Positions 7,170-14,926 of a stretch of 45,793 nt of DNA are shown one piece after another; positions within the stretch are counted from its first letter, which is position 1, and every line of letters begins with the position of its first letter. The stretch is taken from NCBI GenBank assembly GCA_029240815.1, contig JARDZO010000006.1:1-45793 (forward strand). Direction: 5' to 3'. Made by a program: the position numbers and the translations under genes. The stretch is from Brevibacillus sp. Its GTDB lineage: Bacteria; Bacillota; Bacilli; Brevibacillales; Brevibacillaceae. Below the pieces are notes generated by a model. It saw only the letters and a list, made by a program, of their open reading frames with translations. It made no database searches and had not been told where the DNA came from.

Positions 7170-7625
7170 ATGTTTGAGCATACACTGCTCCCTGCGCTGC
7201 AAACAGCTCGCTCTCGTTACACAGACGTGCTGGCGAATCTGGACGAAAAGGAGCTTGTCTGGAAATTGGCCCCTGGCTCCAACTCAGTCGGCTTCTTGAT
7301 CCGTCACATTGCCGAAGTCGAGTATCGCTTCTGTTCGATGTTTTTCGGGCGCCCTATTCCTGAAAGCGTCGAGTTGACTACAATCGGAAAAGTCAAAGAC
7401 GAAGGAATCTACACTGATCTGGCTTCTCTCCATACTTTCCGTGAAGCTTCTTTTGCTCATTTGCTCGAATCGCTCGCCGCTTTTCCCGAAGAGGCATGGG
7501 ACGTGCCCTGCGTGGCGCCTATTGCGACCATCACTCCTCGTCAGGCGCTCGGTCGTCTACTCTATCACAATGGCTATCATGCTGGTCAAATTGGTCTGAT
7601 TCGCAAGTACGGAGGAAATGAATGA
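7170..7625 (+). CDS. DinB-family protein (DinB_2)
   Basis: The gene encodes 151 residues. The ATG at 7170 is nine bases after AGGAAGG, while an earlier in-frame ATG (7161) touches that site. The N-terminal LLPALQTARSRYTDVLANL helix, the central FLIRHIAEVEYRF and the C-terminal LYHNGYHAGQIGLIRKYGG match the DinB/YfiT four-helix bundle. The His of HIAE and the HNGYH histidines are the expected metal ligands. Such proteins are probable metal-dependent transferases or hydrolases, substrate unknown. Its TGA overlaps the ATG of the GNAT gene, so the two are coupled. Confidence 0.85.
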   Translation: MFEHTLLPALQTARSRYTDVLANLDEKELVWKLAPGSNSVGFLIRHIAEVEYRFCSMFFGRPIPESVELTTIGKVKDEGIYTDLASLHTFREASFAHLLESLAAFPEEAWDVPCVAPIATITPRQALGRLLYHNGYHAGQIGLIRKYGGNE

Positions 7626-8140
7626 GTCTTGCTTTAACGGGGGAAAGGATCGTACTGCGTGAAACGGTACGTAATGAACTCCCTTGCCTCTTAGACGTAT
7701 ACAACAGCAATCCTGGCTACAACCTTTTGCGAAACGGTACAGAAGAAGTCACGTTGGCAGAAGTGGAAGCGGAATACGACTCCACCCTGAGCATTCCCAC
7801 CGGTCACTGGCTGACGTTGTCGGCCGATAGTCAGATCATTGGCTTGATGCATCTCGTCGTCTCCAATCCCGCCGATCAGAAAAGCTGGATCAGCCTTTTG
7901 CTCCTCCATGCCGACTCGCAACGAAATGGCTATGGAAGGGAAGCCGTTCACCTGGCTGAAACCTACTGCGCCTCTGCTGGCAGTCTCCACGTACATCACG
8001 GTGTAATCGCCCAAAATGAGCAAGCTCTCCTTTTCTGGGGCAAGCTCGGTTATGAACAGTATCGTCAGGTGCATGCACCAGTCGGTCGCCTGGTACAGCC
8101 TGTTTTACTCGTAGCAAAATGGCTAACCGCATTGCAATGA
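7622..8140 (+). CDS. GNAT-family N-acetyltransferase
   Basis: The gene encodes 172 residues, starting inside the stop of the DinB gene (ATGA), with GGAGGAA at 7611. It begins LTGERIVLRETVRNELPCLLDVYN and has the acetyl-CoA loop QRNGYGREAVHLAETYC (the R/Q-x-x-G-x-G/A pattern of motif A). An ENxxAxxFWxKxGY-like segment follows (QNEQALLFWGKLGYEQYR). A cytoplasmic acetyltransferase acting on a small molecule or antibiotic-like amine is likely; its target is unknown. It is followed after 13 bases by the leader peptide ORF of the EamA transporter, so acetyltransferase and exporter share a transcript, a pairing common in detoxification operons. Confidence 0.85.
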   Translation: MSLALTGERIVLRETVRNELPCLLDVYNSNPGYNLLRNGTEEVTLAEVEAEYDSTLSIPTGHWLTLSADSQIIGLMHLVVSNPADQKSWISLLLLHADSQRNGYGREAVHLAETYCASAGSLHVHHGVIAQNEQALLFWGKLGYEQYRQVHAPVGRLVQPVLLVAKWLTALQ

Positions 8141-8153
8141 GGAGGTGAAACGA

Positions 8154-8201
8154 ATGGCACTCCACATGTTTGAATGTGATGTACCTGCTACCCTCTCCTA
8201 G
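8154..8201 (+). CDS. Leader peptide MALHMFECDVPATLS upstream of EamA transporter
   Basis: A 15-residue ORF starts at ATG 8154 directly behind a near-perfect AGGAGGTGAAACGA ribosome binding site. Its stop is TAG 8199-8201. Its F-E-x-D-V-P segment is shared with the peptide at 16005 (MMYTPLFENDVPVIILP), which precedes the paralogous EamA gene, and the DNA GATGTACCTG is identical in both. The last codons overlap the first arm of a hairpin set that can mask the transporter's ribosome binding site. I infer a regulatory peptide whose translation, or ribosome stalling near V-P, controls the transporter. It is too short for ordinary gene finders. Confidence 0.75.
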   Translation: MALHMFECDVPATLS

Positions 8202-8265
8202 TCGTGAGGGAGCTCTTCCCCTCGGCTACGGAATCTCACCTTTTATATGACCATTCCGGGAGGGG
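8191..8265 (+). promoter_or_regulatory. Predicted translational attenuator, EamA gene 1
   Basis: There are four complementary segments. Segment 1 is CCCTC 8191-8195, inside the leader. Segment 2 is GAGGG 8206-8210. Segment 3 is CCCCTC 8218-8223. Segment 4 is GAGGGG 8260-8265, part of the SD of the transporter. Pairing 1:2 leaves 3:4, reinforced by CGGAAT 8229-8234 with ATTCCG 8253-8258, which buries the SD. If a ribosome covers segment 1, 2:3 can form and free the SD. No T-run is present, so translational rather than transcriptional control is favoured. Confidence 0.7.
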
Positions 8266-8271
8266 CTATTC

Positions 8272-9189
8272 TTGAATCAATCACAATGGAAACAACAATT
8301 TTTTGGAGCGATATGTCTGACGTTGGCTGCGGCCATCTGGGGCGGCGTCTACGTCGTGAGCAAGGTCGTTCTCGAAGTCATTCCGCCGTTTACATTACTG
8401 ATTTTGCGCTTTGCGATTGCTTTGGTGGTATTGGGAGCCTTCGTTGTTGCGAGAAGAGAATACATCGCCAAAAAAGATTACCCGATGATCATGCTCATCG
8501 CATTTGTGGGTGTCACCATTTCGATTGCCGCCCAGTTTCTCGGAACCAAGCTGTCTACCGCTCATATGGGAGCCCTGATCACTTCAGCGTCTCCTGCCTT
8601 TATCGCCATCTTTGCCGTTTGGCTGCTAAAGGAGAGCATGAATTGGAAGCAGCTGGCGGGCATCCTGCTCGCAACAGTCGGTGTCCTCATCGTCATCGGC
8701 GTACCTGATCAGGCAGATGCCGAGTCGTCACTGACAGGCAACCTGATCCTGCTCGTCGCTGCCGTCAGCTGGGGACTGTATACTGTTCTCAGCAAGAAAG
8801 CGACACAGACTTACTCATCACTCGCCGTTACCACGTACGTCGCCTTGTTCGGTCTGATTTTCACCAGCCCCATCATGGTGTGGGAAATGTCAGTCACCCC
8901 GATATCCTGGCAGTTTGGCTGGGAGATTTGGGCGGGCGTCCTGTACATCGGGATCATTTCCACTGCGGGAGCGTTTTATTTGTGGAACAAAGGCTTTGAG
9001 CTGATGCATGCGGGAAGCGGAGCGGGCTTCTTCTTTGTCCAACCGATTGTCGGCGCATTTTTGGGCTGGCTGCTGCTGCATGAGCATCTGGGAGTAAGCT
9101 TTTTTGCTGGGGCGATCTTTATCTTTCTGGGTGTGGCCCTCTCCAATCTGCGGCAGTCAAAGACTGCTGAGAAGAATCACGAGGCGTAA
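8272..9189 (+). CDS. EamA-family (DMT) transporter 1
   Basis: The gene encodes 305 residues from TTG 8272, with GGGAGG (8258-8263) eight bases upstream. It has ten predicted membrane helices in two EamA repeats (about residues 8-145 and 155-295), each with the small-residue-rich pattern (AAAIWGGVYVVSK; AVSWGLYTVLSKK). It belongs to the drug/metabolite transporter superfamily, inner-membrane exporters of amino acids, metabolites or toxins. It is strongly similar along its length to the product of the gene at 16121 (AxIWGGxYVV, AxMGAxITSxxPAF, STAGAFYLWNKG), so the two are paralogs. It is the last gene of a DinB-GNAT-leader-EamA operon and is controlled by the preceding attenuator. Confidence 0.9.
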   Translation: MNQSQWKQQFFGAICLTLAAAIWGGVYVVSKVVLEVIPPFTLLILRFAIALVVLGAFVVARREYIAKKDYPMIMLIAFVGVTISIAAQFLGTKLSTAHMGALITSASPAFIAIFAVWLLKESMNWKQLAGILLATVGVLIVIGVPDQADAESSLTGNLILLVAAVSWGLYTVLSKKATQTYSSLAVTTYVALFGLIFTSPIMVWEMSVTPISWQFGWEIWAGVLYIGIISTAGAFYLWNKGFELMHAGSGAGFFFVQPIVGAFLGWLLLHEHLGVSFFAGAIFIFLGVALSNLRQSKTAEKNHEA

Positions 9190-9221
9190 GCGAAACACAA
9201 CTCTATGCGACACCGAAATTG

Positions 9222-9258
9222 GCTGTTGTCCGGCGGATGCTTGGGCAGCAGCTTTTTT
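9222..9258 (+). terminator. Rho-independent terminator
   Basis: GCTGTTGTCC pairs with GGGCAGCAGC (two G-U pairs) and is followed by TTTTTT. It ends the DinB-GNAT-EamA operon. Confidence 0.85.
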
Positions 9259-9349
9259 ATATTTATGAAAGCAGCACTTTGGTAGAGATTACTGTTTTCA
9301 AAAGTATAAATATAAATTAAAATAAATAAAAATTTAGTTTTGTAACAAG

Positions 9350-9378
9350 TTGACAAACTTTTGTTAAAATCATAAAAT
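9350..9378 (+). promoter_or_regulatory. Sigma-A promoter of the HcxA-ABC operon
   Basis: A perfect -35 TTGACA (9350-9355), a 17-base spacer and -10 TAAAAT (9373-9378) lie in an AT-rich region 54 bases before ATG 9432. Confidence 0.8.
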
Positions 9379-9431
9379 ACTTATTTGTATATTCATTCAC
9401 AATCATGAATAAATCTACAGGAGTTGTCGAT

Positions 9432-10526
9432 ATGTATACTATTCCAGGGCCTGGGAAATACGTCCGAGAAGTAGAGCTGGTAAATGAAATTGGTGCCTAT
9501 ATTCGCGGATTCGGAAACAGCGCACTCATGATCGGCGGGAAAACGGCAATGTCGGTCGTAGAATCTACCCTCACAGCCAGCTTGGAAAAAGAGGGAATCG
9601 ATCATCTAGGATTCGTCTGGTACGGTGGTGAATGCTCATGGTCGAAAGTAGAAGAGCTCCTAGCGATCGTCACGGAGAAAAAGCCCGAGGTACTCGTAGC
9701 TATCGGCGGTGGCAAGGCCATTGATACGGTGAAAGCTGTCGCTTTTGCGGCAAACCTGCCATTGCTCGCAGTCCCTACGATCGCAGCTACATGTGCACCA
9801 GCTACCCCGATCTCCATCATGTATGACGATGAAGGAACATTCATAGAAATCAGCCATCGCTCCAAGGCGCCCAATGTCGTGCTCGCAGATACCAAAGTGA
9901 TCAGCGCAGCGCCTTACCGTTTCCTGGCAGCAGGGATCGGCGACACATTGGCCAAATGGTTCGAGTCTTCCGTTTCTGTCCAAAAAAGTCAACCAACTGC
10001 GCTTAACCAAAGTGCAGTACGCCTGGCAGAAGGCCTCTACCAACTGCTCCTGGAAAAAGGTCCATCTGCGATAGAAACCATCAAACAGGGAAAAGTCGAT
10101 CAGTCTGTGAATGATGTGATTGACAGCATCATCCTGATCAGCGGTAGCGTGAGCGGCTATGGCGGTGACGATTGCCGTACGGCTGCGGCACACGCGATCT
10201 ACTCCGGTTTGACCATCTTTCCCGAAGTACATGATACCTATCACGGTGAGATCGTCGCTTTTGGAATCCTTTCCCAGCTCGTCCTGGAAGGCAAAAGCGA
10301 AGAAACCATTCGCGAGCTGATCTCCTACTATCAAAAGGTAGAGCTGCCTTACACGCTCGCAGCTATGGCGATTACGGAACTCTCTGCGGAAGATTGGGAT
10401 CGCTTGGGTGTTGTGACTGTAGGTATCGAAGACATGGACAACATGCCTTTTGCGGTAACACCTGACATGGTCGTAAAAGCGATCCAGGGAGCCGATCAAA
10501 TCGGAAGGAAGGTTACCCAGCAATGA
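9432..10526 (+). CDS. HcxA/YbdH-like iron-containing alcohol dehydrogenase
   Basis: The gene encodes 364 residues from ATG 9432, which has AGGAG eight bases upstream; an in-frame ATG at 9405 lacks one. The NAD-binding motif is VLVAIGGGKAIDTVKAVA. It is followed by PTIAATCAPATPISIMY, AGIGDTLAKWFE, and metal-ligand regions TAAAHAIYSGLTIFPE and HDTYHGEIVAFG. These blocks match E. coli HcxA (YbdH), which reduces 2-oxo acids to hydroxy acids, more than glycerol dehydrogenase proper. Cytoplasmic. Its stop overlaps the next start (ATGA), linking it to the HisC-like aminotransferase. In E. coli, ybdH also neighbours an aminotransferase gene, so interconversion of an amino, keto and hydroxy acid is a reasonable inference. 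Confidence 0.8.
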   Translation: MYTIPGPGKYVREVELVNEIGAYIRGFGNSALMIGGKTAMSVVESTLTASLEKEGIDHLGFVWYGGECSWSKVEELLAIVTEKKPEVLVAIGGGKAIDTVKAVAFAANLPLLAVPTIAATCAPATPISIMYDDEGTFIEISHRSKAPNVVLADTKVISAAPYRFLAAGIGDTLAKWFESSVSVQKSQPTALNQSAVRLAEGLYQLLLEKGPSAIETIKQGKVDQSVNDVIDSIILISGSVSGYGGDDCRTAAAHAIYSGLTIFPEVHDTYHGEIVAFGILSQLVLEGKSEETIRELISYYQKVELPYTLAAMAITELSAEDWDRLGVVTVGIEDMDNMPFAVTPDMVVKAIQGADQIGRKVTQQ

Positions 10527-11635
10527 AGCTAGAACAAATGGTTCGCAATGTCTATCCCAACCTGATGCCGTATACGTGCTCGCTTGCCGATCTGCCTGTA
10601 GAAGAAATGAAACAGGTGTTGGGGAAAGACCAGGTATACAAATTGTCCTTTAACGAAAATCCATTAGGACCTTCCCCGAAAGCCATTAAGGCTATGCAGC
10701 AATCCCTTTTGCAATTGAATCTGTACCCGAGCTCCACCGGGGACGCCGTATTGAGCAAGATCGCGGAAAAAGAAGGCGTACAGCCAAATAACGTCATCTT
10801 GTCCAATGGCGCAGACGAAATGATCATCCTCGTCGCACAAACGTTTCTGGAGCCTGAGGACGAGGCCATTATTCCGGAAATTTGTTTCGTTCAGTATCTG
10901 GCTTCCACTCACCTGATGGGTGCCAAACCGGTCTTCTCTCCGATGAAAGAAGATCTCGGCATTGATCTGGAAGGTGTTCTGCAAAAGATTTCAGAGAAAA
11001 CAAAGGTCGTCTTCCTCTGCAATCCGAACAACCCGACCGGTACAGCCATTCCGTCCGATGAGCTGAAGGCATTTATCGAAAGAGTTCCAGAGAACGTATT
11101 GGTCGTCATTGACGAAGCCTATCACGAATTTGCGGAAGGCGACGGCTATGCTTCTTCCGTCGAATTCGTCAAAGACTTTGCCAACGTGTTCGTCATCCGT
11201 ACCTTCTCGAAGATCTATTCGATGGCTGCTGCTCGGATCGGTTACGGGATTGGACAGGCTGAGCTTGTGGATGCGGTCAACCACGTCAGACCTCCGTTTA
11301 ACGTAAACAGCATCGCACAAGCAGGAGCGTTGGCTAGCCTCGATGATACCGAGCACGTAGCTGAATCCAGACGAAACAACGAAATCGGCAAACAACTTCT
11401 GTGCAAGACATTTGAAGAATTGGGTCTCTCCTATCTCAAGAGCCAAGCGAACTTTGTTTGTGTAGATACAGGCAAAGATGGCAAGGAAGTATTTGATCGT
11501 CTGGCTGAGCGCGGTTTTATCGTGCGTACGCTGGCGGGCTACGGTCTCACAAGCTCTCTTCGGGTATCGATCGGTCACCAAGAAGAGATGGAAGCTTTCG
11601 TTGCGGCATTGAAAGATGTTTTCCAAAAAAACTAA
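10523..11635 (+). CDS. HisC-like class I/II aminotransferase
   Basis: The gene encodes 370 residues. Features of the fold-type I PLP family (histidinol-phosphate aminotransferase group) are SFNENPLGPSPKA near the N terminus, the glycine loop SNGADEMI, FLCNPNNPTGTAI with the conserved Asn, VVIDEAYHEFAEG with the PLP-contacting Asp and Tyr, FSKIYSMAAARIGYG with the Schiff-base lysine, and a final SLRVSIG arginine. No other his genes are near, so the substrate is more likely the compound handled by the neighbouring HcxA-like dehydrogenase and imported by the ABC system. It overlaps the dehydrogenase gene by 4 bases. Confidence 0.85.
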   Translation: MKLEQMVRNVYPNLMPYTCSLADLPVEEMKQVLGKDQVYKLSFNENPLGPSPKAIKAMQQSLLQLNLYPSSTGDAVLSKIAEKEGVQPNNVILSNGADEMIILVAQTFLEPEDEAIIPEICFVQYLASTHLMGAKPVFSPMKEDLGIDLEGVLQKISEKTKVVFLCNPNNPTGTAIPSDELKAFIERVPENVLVVIDEAYHEFAEGDGYASSVEFVKDFANVFVIRTFSKIYSMAAARIGYGIGQAELVDAVNHVRPPFNVNSIAQAGALASLDDTEHVAESRRNNEIGKQLLCKTFEELGLSYLKSQANFVCVDTGKDGKEVFDRLAERGFIVRTLAGYGLTSSLRVSIGHQEEMEAFVAALKDVFQKN

Positions 11636-11654
11636 CACATAAGGGGAATTTACA

Positions 11655-12662
11655 TTGAAAAAGTTTCTGTTTTTGCTGTTGACTGTGATGGTTGCCCTCA
11701 CTGCTGTCGGTTGCGGCTCATCCAACCAAGCAAAGCCTGCTGAAGGAAGCAACGCTGCTGCACCTGCCTCCAAAACACCGCTGAAAGTGACCCTGCCTAC
11801 ATGGACAGGCTATGGCCCATTGTTCCTGGCGAAAGAAAAAGGGCTGTTTGAAAAACATGGCGTAGATGTTGAACTCTCCATCATTGAAGGCCTGGCCGAG
11901 CGCAAACAAGCGCTTGCAGGCGGACAAGTGGACGGTATGGCGACTGCACTCGACGTGCAAGTAACCCTTGCTGCTGCTGACGTACCTATGCAAGTGGTTT
12001 GGTTGCTCGATGACTCTTTTGGCGGCGACGGAATCATCGCCAAGAACGAAATCGCTTCCGTTGCGGATTTGAAAGGCAAAAAAGTTGCGTTTGAGCAAGG
12101 CTCTACTAGCCACATGCTGATTCTCACAGCTTTGAAACAAGCGAATTTGACTGACAAAGACGTGGAAATGGTGCAAATGTCTGCAGGTGATGCCGGCGCT
12201 GCATTCGTAGCTGGTAAAGTAGATGCAGCTGTTACGTGGGAGCCATGGTTGAGCAAAGCTTCCCAAGCAAACGGAAAAGTACTCCTTTCGACCAAAGATT
12301 TGCCCGGTATCATCGTAGATACAGTAGGCTTCAAAAAAGACGTGATCGAACAACGTCCTGACGATATCAAAGCGTTCGTGGCAGCGATGGCTGAAACAAT
12401 GGAATATTGGAAACAAAACACCGATGAGTCCAACGAAATCATGGCAAAAGGTCTGAAAATTGATCTGGCTGAATTCACTGGCACTGTCCCGGGACTGAAA
12501 TTCCTGCATAAAGAAGAGAACAAGAAACTGTTTGGTGAAGGTAAAGGCGACATTTACGTCTCCACGAAAAATGCCATCGACTTCTACATGGAACAAAAAT
12601 TAATCGATACCGCTCCTAAGCCAGAAGACGTATTGAACTCGACATTTGTTGGAGGACTTTAA
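11655..12662 (+). CDS. NitT/TauT-type ABC transporter substrate-binding lipoprotein
   Basis: The gene encodes 335 residues from TTG 11655, behind AAGGGGAA. The signal peptide has the lipobox TAVGC with Cys20 as the lipidated residue, followed by an Ala/Ser-rich linker to about residue 40. The NMT1/SsuA-like fold follows: LPTWTGYGPLFLAKEKGLFEKHGVDVE, LKGKKVAFEQGSTSHM and AFVAGKVDAAVTWEPW. Members bind nitrate, sulfonates, taurine, thiamine precursors or related compounds; this ligand cannot be deduced. It is anchored outside the membrane and works with the permease and ATPase encoded downstream. Confidence 0.9.
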   Translation: MKKFLFLLLTVMVALTAVGCGSSNQAKPAEGSNAAAPASKTPLKVTLPTWTGYGPLFLAKEKGLFEKHGVDVELSIIEGLAERKQALAGGQVDGMATALDVQVTLAAADVPMQVVWLLDDSFGGDGIIAKNEIASVADLKGKKVAFEQGSTSHMLILTALKQANLTDKDVEMVQMSAGDAGAAFVAGKVDAAVTWEPWLSKASQANGKVLLSTKDLPGIIVDTVGFKKDVIEQRPDDIKAFVAAMAETMEYWKQNTDESNEIMAKGLKIDLAEFTGTVPGLKFLHKEENKKLFGEGKGDIYVSTKNAIDFYMEQKLIDTAPKPEDVLNSTFVGGL

Positions 12663-12688
12663 AGGAGAGCCCACTGGGGCCTCCTTTT
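12661..12688 (+). terminator. Hairpin between binding-protein and permease genes
   Basis: AAAGGAGAGCCC pairs with GGGGCCTCCTTT around ACT and ends in TTTTCT. Partial terminators after the binding-protein gene are common in ABC operons and raise binding-protein dosage. It overlaps the stop codon of the upstream gene. Confidence 0.65.
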
Positions 12689-12752
12689 CTCTTGCAAGAC
12701 CCTACCATGTAGAATCACACCCACTATACTTGATTACAAATGAGGGATGACG

Positions 12753-13550
12753 ATGTGGAAAAATGTCTTTACCCCGAATAAGGATATCGCCAAACCTCTC
12801 TACTCAGGGGCTGGAATTGCAACCTTTCTCCTTCTGATTCTGGTCTGGTCTGTACTCAGCTACGGAGGATTCGTCAATCCGCTGTTCCTCCCCGCTCCTG
12901 ACAAGATCATTAAAACAGCTTTCTCCATGTTTCAGAGCGGAGAGATCTGGGGCGATATCGGCATCAGTTTTTCACGGGTAGCTCTCGGTTTTATCATAGC
13001 TGCTCTGATCGGTGTGCCACTGGGCATCCTGATGGGTACTCTGCGCATCATGGAAGGTGCATTTGAACCGATTATCGGCTTCATTCGCTATATGCCAGCC
13101 TCTGCCTTTATTCCATTGTTAATCTTGTGGATCGGCCTCGGTGAAGGTGAAAAAATGGCCGTCATCTTCCTGGGTACCTTCTTCCAGCTGACGCTCATGG
13201 TGATGGACGTTACGAAAAATATCCAGAATGAACTGATTGAGGTCTCCTACACACTGGGTGCGAAAAGCTTTCAGCTCTTTAAACGAGTCATCCTCCCTGC
13301 CTCCTTGCCAGGGATCGTCGATACGCTGCGTATCACGTTTGGCTGGGCTTGGACGTATTTGGTTGTAGCTGAGCTAGTAGGCGCTTCGGATGGTCTCGGG
13401 TTTATGATCATGCAGGCTTCCCGCTTTTTGAAACCGGACAAAATTATCGTAGGGATTTTGATCATCGGGGTACTGGGATTGATCATGGACTTGATTTTCA
13501 AAGCGATCTATCGCGCATCCTTCTCTTGGATGAGAAAGGAAGGATCTTAA
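12753..13550 (+). CDS. ABC transporter permease (SsuC/TauC type)
   Basis: The gene encodes 265 residues from ATG 12753 (six bases after GAGGG; an ATG at 12747 abuts it). About six membrane helices. The cytoplasmic coupling loop is EVSYTLGAKSFQLFKRVILPASLPGIVDTLRI, the EAA-type motif with the conserved Gly. The N-terminal FLPAPDKIIKTAF and the WTYLVVAELVGASDGLGFMI block are typical of the nitrate/sulfonate/taurine permease group. It works as a homodimer with the ATPase encoded two bases downstream. Confidence 0.9.
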   Translation: MWKNVFTPNKDIAKPLYSGAGIATFLLLILVWSVLSYGGFVNPLFLPAPDKIIKTAFSMFQSGEIWGDIGISFSRVALGFIIAALIGVPLGILMGTLRIMEGAFEPIIGFIRYMPASAFIPLLILWIGLGEGEKMAVIFLGTFFQLTLMVMDVTKNIQNELIEVSYTLGAKSFQLFKRVILPASLPGIVDTLRITFGWAWTYLVVAELVGASDGLGFMIMQASRFLKPDKIIVGILIIGVLGLIMDLIFKAIYRASFSWMRKEGS

Positions 13551-13551
13551 G

Positions 13552-14337
13552 ATGACGACAACGCCAAAACTAGTGATTGATAACGTAGGAAAAGTATTTT
13601 CGACCAAGAGTGGACAAGTTGTCGCACTGGATCAGACTTCGTTCTCTGTGGCCGAAGGAGAGTTCGTAACGATTCTCGGTCCTTCCGGTTGTGGGAAATC
13701 CACGATCCTCCGTGTCGTAGCCGGTTTGGAAGAGCCGTCTTCGGGTCATGTGTACTTGGACGGGAAAGAAATCAAGGGACCCGGCCCTGACCGCGGAATG
13801 GTGTTTCAGTCGTATACGCTCTATCCATGGTTGAATGTAAAAGACAACATCACGTTTGGATTGGATCTAAAAGGGGTTCCCAAGAAGCAACAAGAGGAAA
13901 TCGCGAATCACTACTTGGAACTGATCGGCTTGAAAGGATTCGACAAACACTATCCCATCCAGCTGTCCGGCGGGATGAAGCAACGTGTGGCGATTGCCAG
14001 AGCACTCGCAAATGACCCGCAAATCTTATTAATGGACGAGCCTTTCGGTGCCTTGGACGCGCAGACTCGGACGATCATGCAGGAGATTCTGCTGAAGGTA
14101 TGGGAAGAATCCAAGAAAACGATTCTGTTCATCACCCATGATGTAGAGGAGTCCATTTTCCTGGGAGACTCCATCTATGTGATGACAGCAAGACCCGGAC
14201 GTCTCAAGAAGAATATAAAAGTGCCGCTCCCTCGTCCTCGTGACTACCAAAACAAGAACAGCGAAGAGTTTTTGGCACTGAAGCTGGAGTTGCTTGATTT
14301 GATTCGGGAGGAAAGTCTGAAGGCCGTTAATCCTTAA
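13552..14337 (+). CDS. ABC transporter ATP-binding protein (SsuB/TauB type)
   Basis: The gene encodes 261 residues. Walker A is GPSGCGKST, the Q-loop MVFQSYTLYPW, the signature LSGGMKQRVAIARAL and Walker B ILLMDEPFGALD, followed by the H-loop ITHDVEE. All catalytic residues are present. It completes the importer with the binding protein and permease. It is the last gene of the operon and is followed by a terminator-like hairpin at 14392. Confidence 0.95.
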   Translation: MTTTPKLVIDNVGKVFSTKSGQVVALDQTSFSVAEGEFVTILGPSGCGKSTILRVVAGLEEPSSGHVYLDGKEIKGPGPDRGMVFQSYTLYPWLNVKDNITFGLDLKGVPKKQQEEIANHYLELIGLKGFDKHYPIQLSGGMKQRVAIARALANDPQILLMDEPFGALDAQTRTIMQEILLKVWEESKKTILFITHDVEESIFLGDSIYVMTARPGRLKKNIKVPLPRPRDYQNKNSEEFLALKLELLDLIREESLKAVNP

Positions 14338-14391
14338 ACGAAACAGATGTTTAGGGATCATATAGTTTTAGACGGTTCCACTAAAAGAAAA

Positions 14392-14465
14392 AAGCGGTGG
14401 TTTAAGACCTTGATAATAAAGTCTTAGACTGCCGCTGCTGTTTTTCAACTAACCATTCCCGTTAG
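14392..14465 (+). terminator. Terminator-like hairpin with repeat right arm
   Basis: AGCGG...CCGCT encloses TAAGAC/GTCTTA and is followed by TTTTT (14441-14445), a good terminator for the ABC operon. CTAACCATTCCCGTTAG (14449-14465), a diverged right arm of the dispersed hairpin repeat, follows, so this may be another copy of that element acting as terminator. Confidence 0.65.
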
Positions 14466-14478
14466 CTCCAAATGGATT

Positions 14479-14805
14479 TTAGTTTTTATCAAATCCATAA
14501 TCCCGTTCGACCTTACAGACTCTCGTTTTGTATCTGAGATACCAATCAGACATACCTCTTCTTTGAGCAATCACATGTCGCTCGTTCTGTTTCCATTTTT
14601 GTATAGCTTCGAGAGATTCCCAATATGATACCGTAATACCTAAACCTTCTCTGGCGCTTTCTACGCCTAAAAATCCTGGTTGGACAGATGCAAGTTTAAC
14701 CATTTCCTCTGCCATTTCCTCATATCCTTGATCCCCATCAGTTCTTTCAGATGTAAAAACAACGGCGTAATAAGGTGGTTGAGGAGTCTTTGCTATTTCG
14801 CTCAT
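14479..14805 (-). CDS. Antibiotic-biosynthesis-monooxygenase-fold (ABM) protein
   Basis: The gene encodes 108 residues from ATG 14805, six bases after GGGAGG. The sequence YYAVVFTSERTDGDQGYEEMAEEMVKLA, then PGFLGVESAREGLGITVSYWES and IQKWKQNERH, matches the dimeric alpha+beta barrel of ABM/YqjZ-like proteins. The catalytic role in this subfamily is unclear; some degrade haem or oxidise small aromatic substrates. It is transcribed divergently from the LysR regulator, with about 120 bases between, so that regulator may control it. Confidence 0.8.
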   Translation of the reverse strand: MSEIAKTPQPPYYAVVFTSERTDGDQGYEEMAEEMVKLASVQPGFLGVESAREGLGITVSYWESLEAIQKWKQNERHVIAQRRGMSDWYLRYKTRVCKVERDYGFDKN

Positions 14806-14926
14806 AAGTCCCTCCCGCAAATGTTATGTTTTGGATTGAGTTTAGTATAATCATAAAGTTAAAATAAAGAAAATGAATATTTACGATGCGATGAATTCGT
14901 TTATTTCATGAAAATAGGTGGTAATT

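Noticed and set aside
8191..8265. Metabolite riboswitch instead of a leader-peptide attenuator
   Set aside because: The region is short, has a strongly translated ORF inside and no conserved riboswitch core that I recognise; the second locus keeps the peptide motif rather than the RNA sequence.
8247..8708. ORF starting before EamA gene 1 in another frame
   Set aside because: Most of it overlaps the transporter; the product is Arg/His/Cys-rich and has no helices typical of a real protein.
9660..10523. Long minus-strand ORF (about 290 codons) antisense to the dehydrogenase gene
   Set aside because: It mirrors the codon usage of a well-supported gene, lacks a start with a ribosome binding site, and its product is Cys/His-rich noise.
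10523..11635. Assignment as hisC of histidine synthesis
   Set aside because: No histidine genes nearby and it overlaps an HcxA-like dehydrogenase gene, so the name is withheld although the fold is HisC-like.
11718..12596. Long minus-strand ORF antisense to the binding-protein gene
   Set aside because: Same reason: a shadow frame without start signals or domain.
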